Shown: in pieces, positions 4,545 through 5,563 of the stretch
Layout of the letters: the number at the start of each line of letters is the position of its first letter
How positions within the stretch are numbered: the stretch's first letter is position 1
Origin: an uncultured Clostridia bacterium
Lineage (GTDB): Bacteria; Bacillota; Clostridia; Oscillospirales; Oscillospiraceae
NCBI GenBank assembly: GCA_945867445.1
Contig: CAMBID010000063.1
Coordinates: 1-5,563 of the forward strand
DNA: 5,563 nt
Reading direction: 5' to 3'
The notes under the pieces: model-generated
What the model saw: only the letters and a program-made list of their open reading frames with translations
Database searches by the model: none
Told to the model about the DNA's origin: nothing
Made by a program: the position numbers and the translations under genes

Positions 4545-5563
4545 ATGAAGGAAACGGAATACCGGCCGGAGGATCTGCCGGAGACCCGGGAGGCCGCGGC
4601 AAAGATCGCGCGGGAAGCCAGCCCGGAGCCCCCCGGGGAGGCGAAGCCCGTGGCGCCGCCGGACCGCCCGGAGGGCCGGCCCGGGGCCGCGGGGGAGGCT
4701 GCCATCCCGGAGGCCGCGGCGGAGGAAGAGGAGGGGCGCGAGGTGGTCCTCAGCTACCTCCAAGACCCGCCCCGGGAGGTAGTGGAGTACTACCTCCAAA
4801 AGGCACGCCTGCCCGGCAAGGGGGAGGAGCCCCGCCCTGCCGGTTCCATTGACTGGCAGCTGGCCCGGGCGGCGGAGAGCGCCGCCGAGGCGCCCGCTCC
4901 CCGGCGGCCCGGGAAACGCCGCCGTCGCCGGGCGATCTGGATCACCCTGGGCATCCTGCTGCTGATCGCCGCCATCGCCGGAGCCATCCTGCTCTTCACC
5001 GGGGAGGATGAGGAGCGGGAGGACCGCGACCCCTATCCCGGCTATGAGCAGACGGCGGAGGATCAGGAGATTACCATCCCCACCTGGCCCGCCCGGAAAA
5101 ATCTCAGGGTGGAGCTGACATCCGGCCACGGCGACGCTTTGACGGCGGAGGAGGTCTACGCCCGGGTGAATCCCGCCACCGTGACGGTGGTCTGCAACGT
5201 GTCCGACACCAGCGCCAGCGTGGGCACCGGCGTCATCATCACGGCGGACGGCTACGTCCTCACCAACCACCACGTGGTGGCCGGGGGGCGGAACTGCACC
5301 GTGACCCTCTCGGATAACGTACAGTATGAGGCGAAGTACGTGGCCGGCGATGAGGTCAACGATCTGGCCGTCCTGAAGATTATGGGGGCCGGGGACCTGC
5401 CGGCGGCAGAGATGGGCGACTCCTCCCTTCTCACGGTGGGCGAGAAGGTCTACGCTATCGGAAACCCCCTGGGCGTGGAGCTCCGGGGCACCTTTACGGA
5501 CGGCATCGTCTCCGCCCTGGACCGGGACGTGGACGTGGACGGCCGGACCATGACCCTGATCCA
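4545..5563 (+). CDS. HtrA/DegP-like membrane-anchored serine protease, 3'-truncated by the window
   Basis: HtrA proteases are trypsin-fold enzymes that degrade misfolded proteins outside the cytoplasmic membrane, usually with a C-terminal PDZ domain. The frame is open from ATG 4545 to the window end (339 codons plus 2 nt) with no stop, and a good ribosome binding site precedes it. Residues 1-129 are a predicted cytoplasmic, Pro/Glu/Ala-rich, probably disordered region ending in the basic RRPGKRRRRR (120-129). One membrane helix follows (about 130-151). An acidic linker leads to the protease domain from about residue 200. VGTGVIITADGYVLTNHHVV (226-245) holds the likely catalytic His243, and NDLAVLKI (272-279) the catalytic Asp273. 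VYAIGNPLGVEL (302-313) and FTDGIVSALDR (317-327) match the stretch before the active-site serine. The GNSGG motif and any PDZ domain would lie just past the window. The last residues before the cut (MTLI) fit the usual lead-in to it. The usual TNNHVV reads TNHHVV here. The position after a two-component pair suggests a stress-induced protease; htrA/degP is the likely family, but the exact orthologue is uncertain. Confidence 0.93.
   Translation, partial: MKETEYRPEDLPETREAAAKIAREASPEPPGEAKPVAPPDRPEGRPGAAGEAAIPEAAAEEEEGREVVLSYLQDPPREVVEYYLQKARLPGKGEEPRPAGSIDWQLARAAESAAEAPAPRRPGKRRRRRAIWITLGILLLIAAIAGAILLFTGEDEEREDRDPYPGYEQTAEDQEITIPTWPARKNLRVELTSGHGDALTAEEVYARVNPATVTVVCNVSDTSASVGTGVIITADGYVLTNHHVVAGGRNCTVTLSDNVQYEAKYVAGDEVNDLAVLKIMGAGDLPAAEMGDSSLLTVGEKVYAIGNPLGVELRGTFTDGIVSALDRDVDVDGRTMTLI
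4754..4797. repeat. Direct CTACCTCC copies flanking an inverted copy (alternative hairpins) inside the HtrA-like gene
   Basis: CTACCTCC occurs at 4754-4761 and again at 4790-4797, with its exact reverse complement GGAGGTAG between them at 4775-4782. The middle copy can pair with either flank. The 3' pairing is stronger: 9 bp (4775-4783 with 4789-4797) closing a 5-nt loop. The sequence encodes the related peptides SYLQ and YYLQ, so the direct repeat may simply reflect a protein-level repeat. Confidence 0.45.

Noticed and set aside
1..5563. Search for CRISPR arrays, tRNA or rRNA genes, insertion sequences, phage or toxin-antitoxin genes.
   Set aside because: No regularly spaced repeats, cloverleaf sequences, transposase motifs or small gene pairs were seen. 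The window is almost fully occupied by five ordinary chromosomal genes on one strand.

Overview
The window looks like chromosomal DNA from a high-GC, endospore-forming Firmicute. The best fit is the Oscillospiraceae/Ruminococcaceae group of gut Clostridia. The basis is a SpoIID sporulation protein, an OmpR/sensor-kinase pair with typical clostridial sequence motifs, G+C-rich codon use throughout, and GGAGG-type ribosome binding sites. The taxonomic placement is inference; no marker gene is present.

All five genes lie on the + strand. (1) The 5' end holds most of spoIID, cut by the window start, and a strong GC hairpin that looks like its terminator follows it. (2) An AT-rich promoter island at about 1037-1095, containing two inverted repeats, precedes a secreted 373-residue protein. 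That protein has a copper-amine-oxidase-N-like (stalk) domain joined to a NodB/polysaccharide-deacetylase-like domain whose metal and catalytic motifs have been lost. (3) After a 105-bp gap with two hairpins and no clear promoter come an OmpR/PhoB-type response regulator and a membrane sensor histidine kinase, overlapping by 4 bp. (4) Only 34 bp further on begins an HtrA/DegP-like membrane-anchored serine protease. It runs off the 3' end just before its expected catalytic serine.

Genes 2 to 5 could form one transcript from the promoter near 1037, because no intrinsic terminator separates them. A response regulator, a kinase with an extracytoplasmic sensor domain, and an HtrA protease together suggest an envelope or secretion-stress module, comparable in logic to CssRS-HtrA of Bacillus subtilis. 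The secreted pseudo-deacetylase may act on or sense the cell wall, but that is speculative. I do not see a clearly new biological system. The most worthwhile points are the degenerate deacetylase linked to this operon, the palindromes at its promoter, and the long cytoplasmic extension on the HtrA protein.
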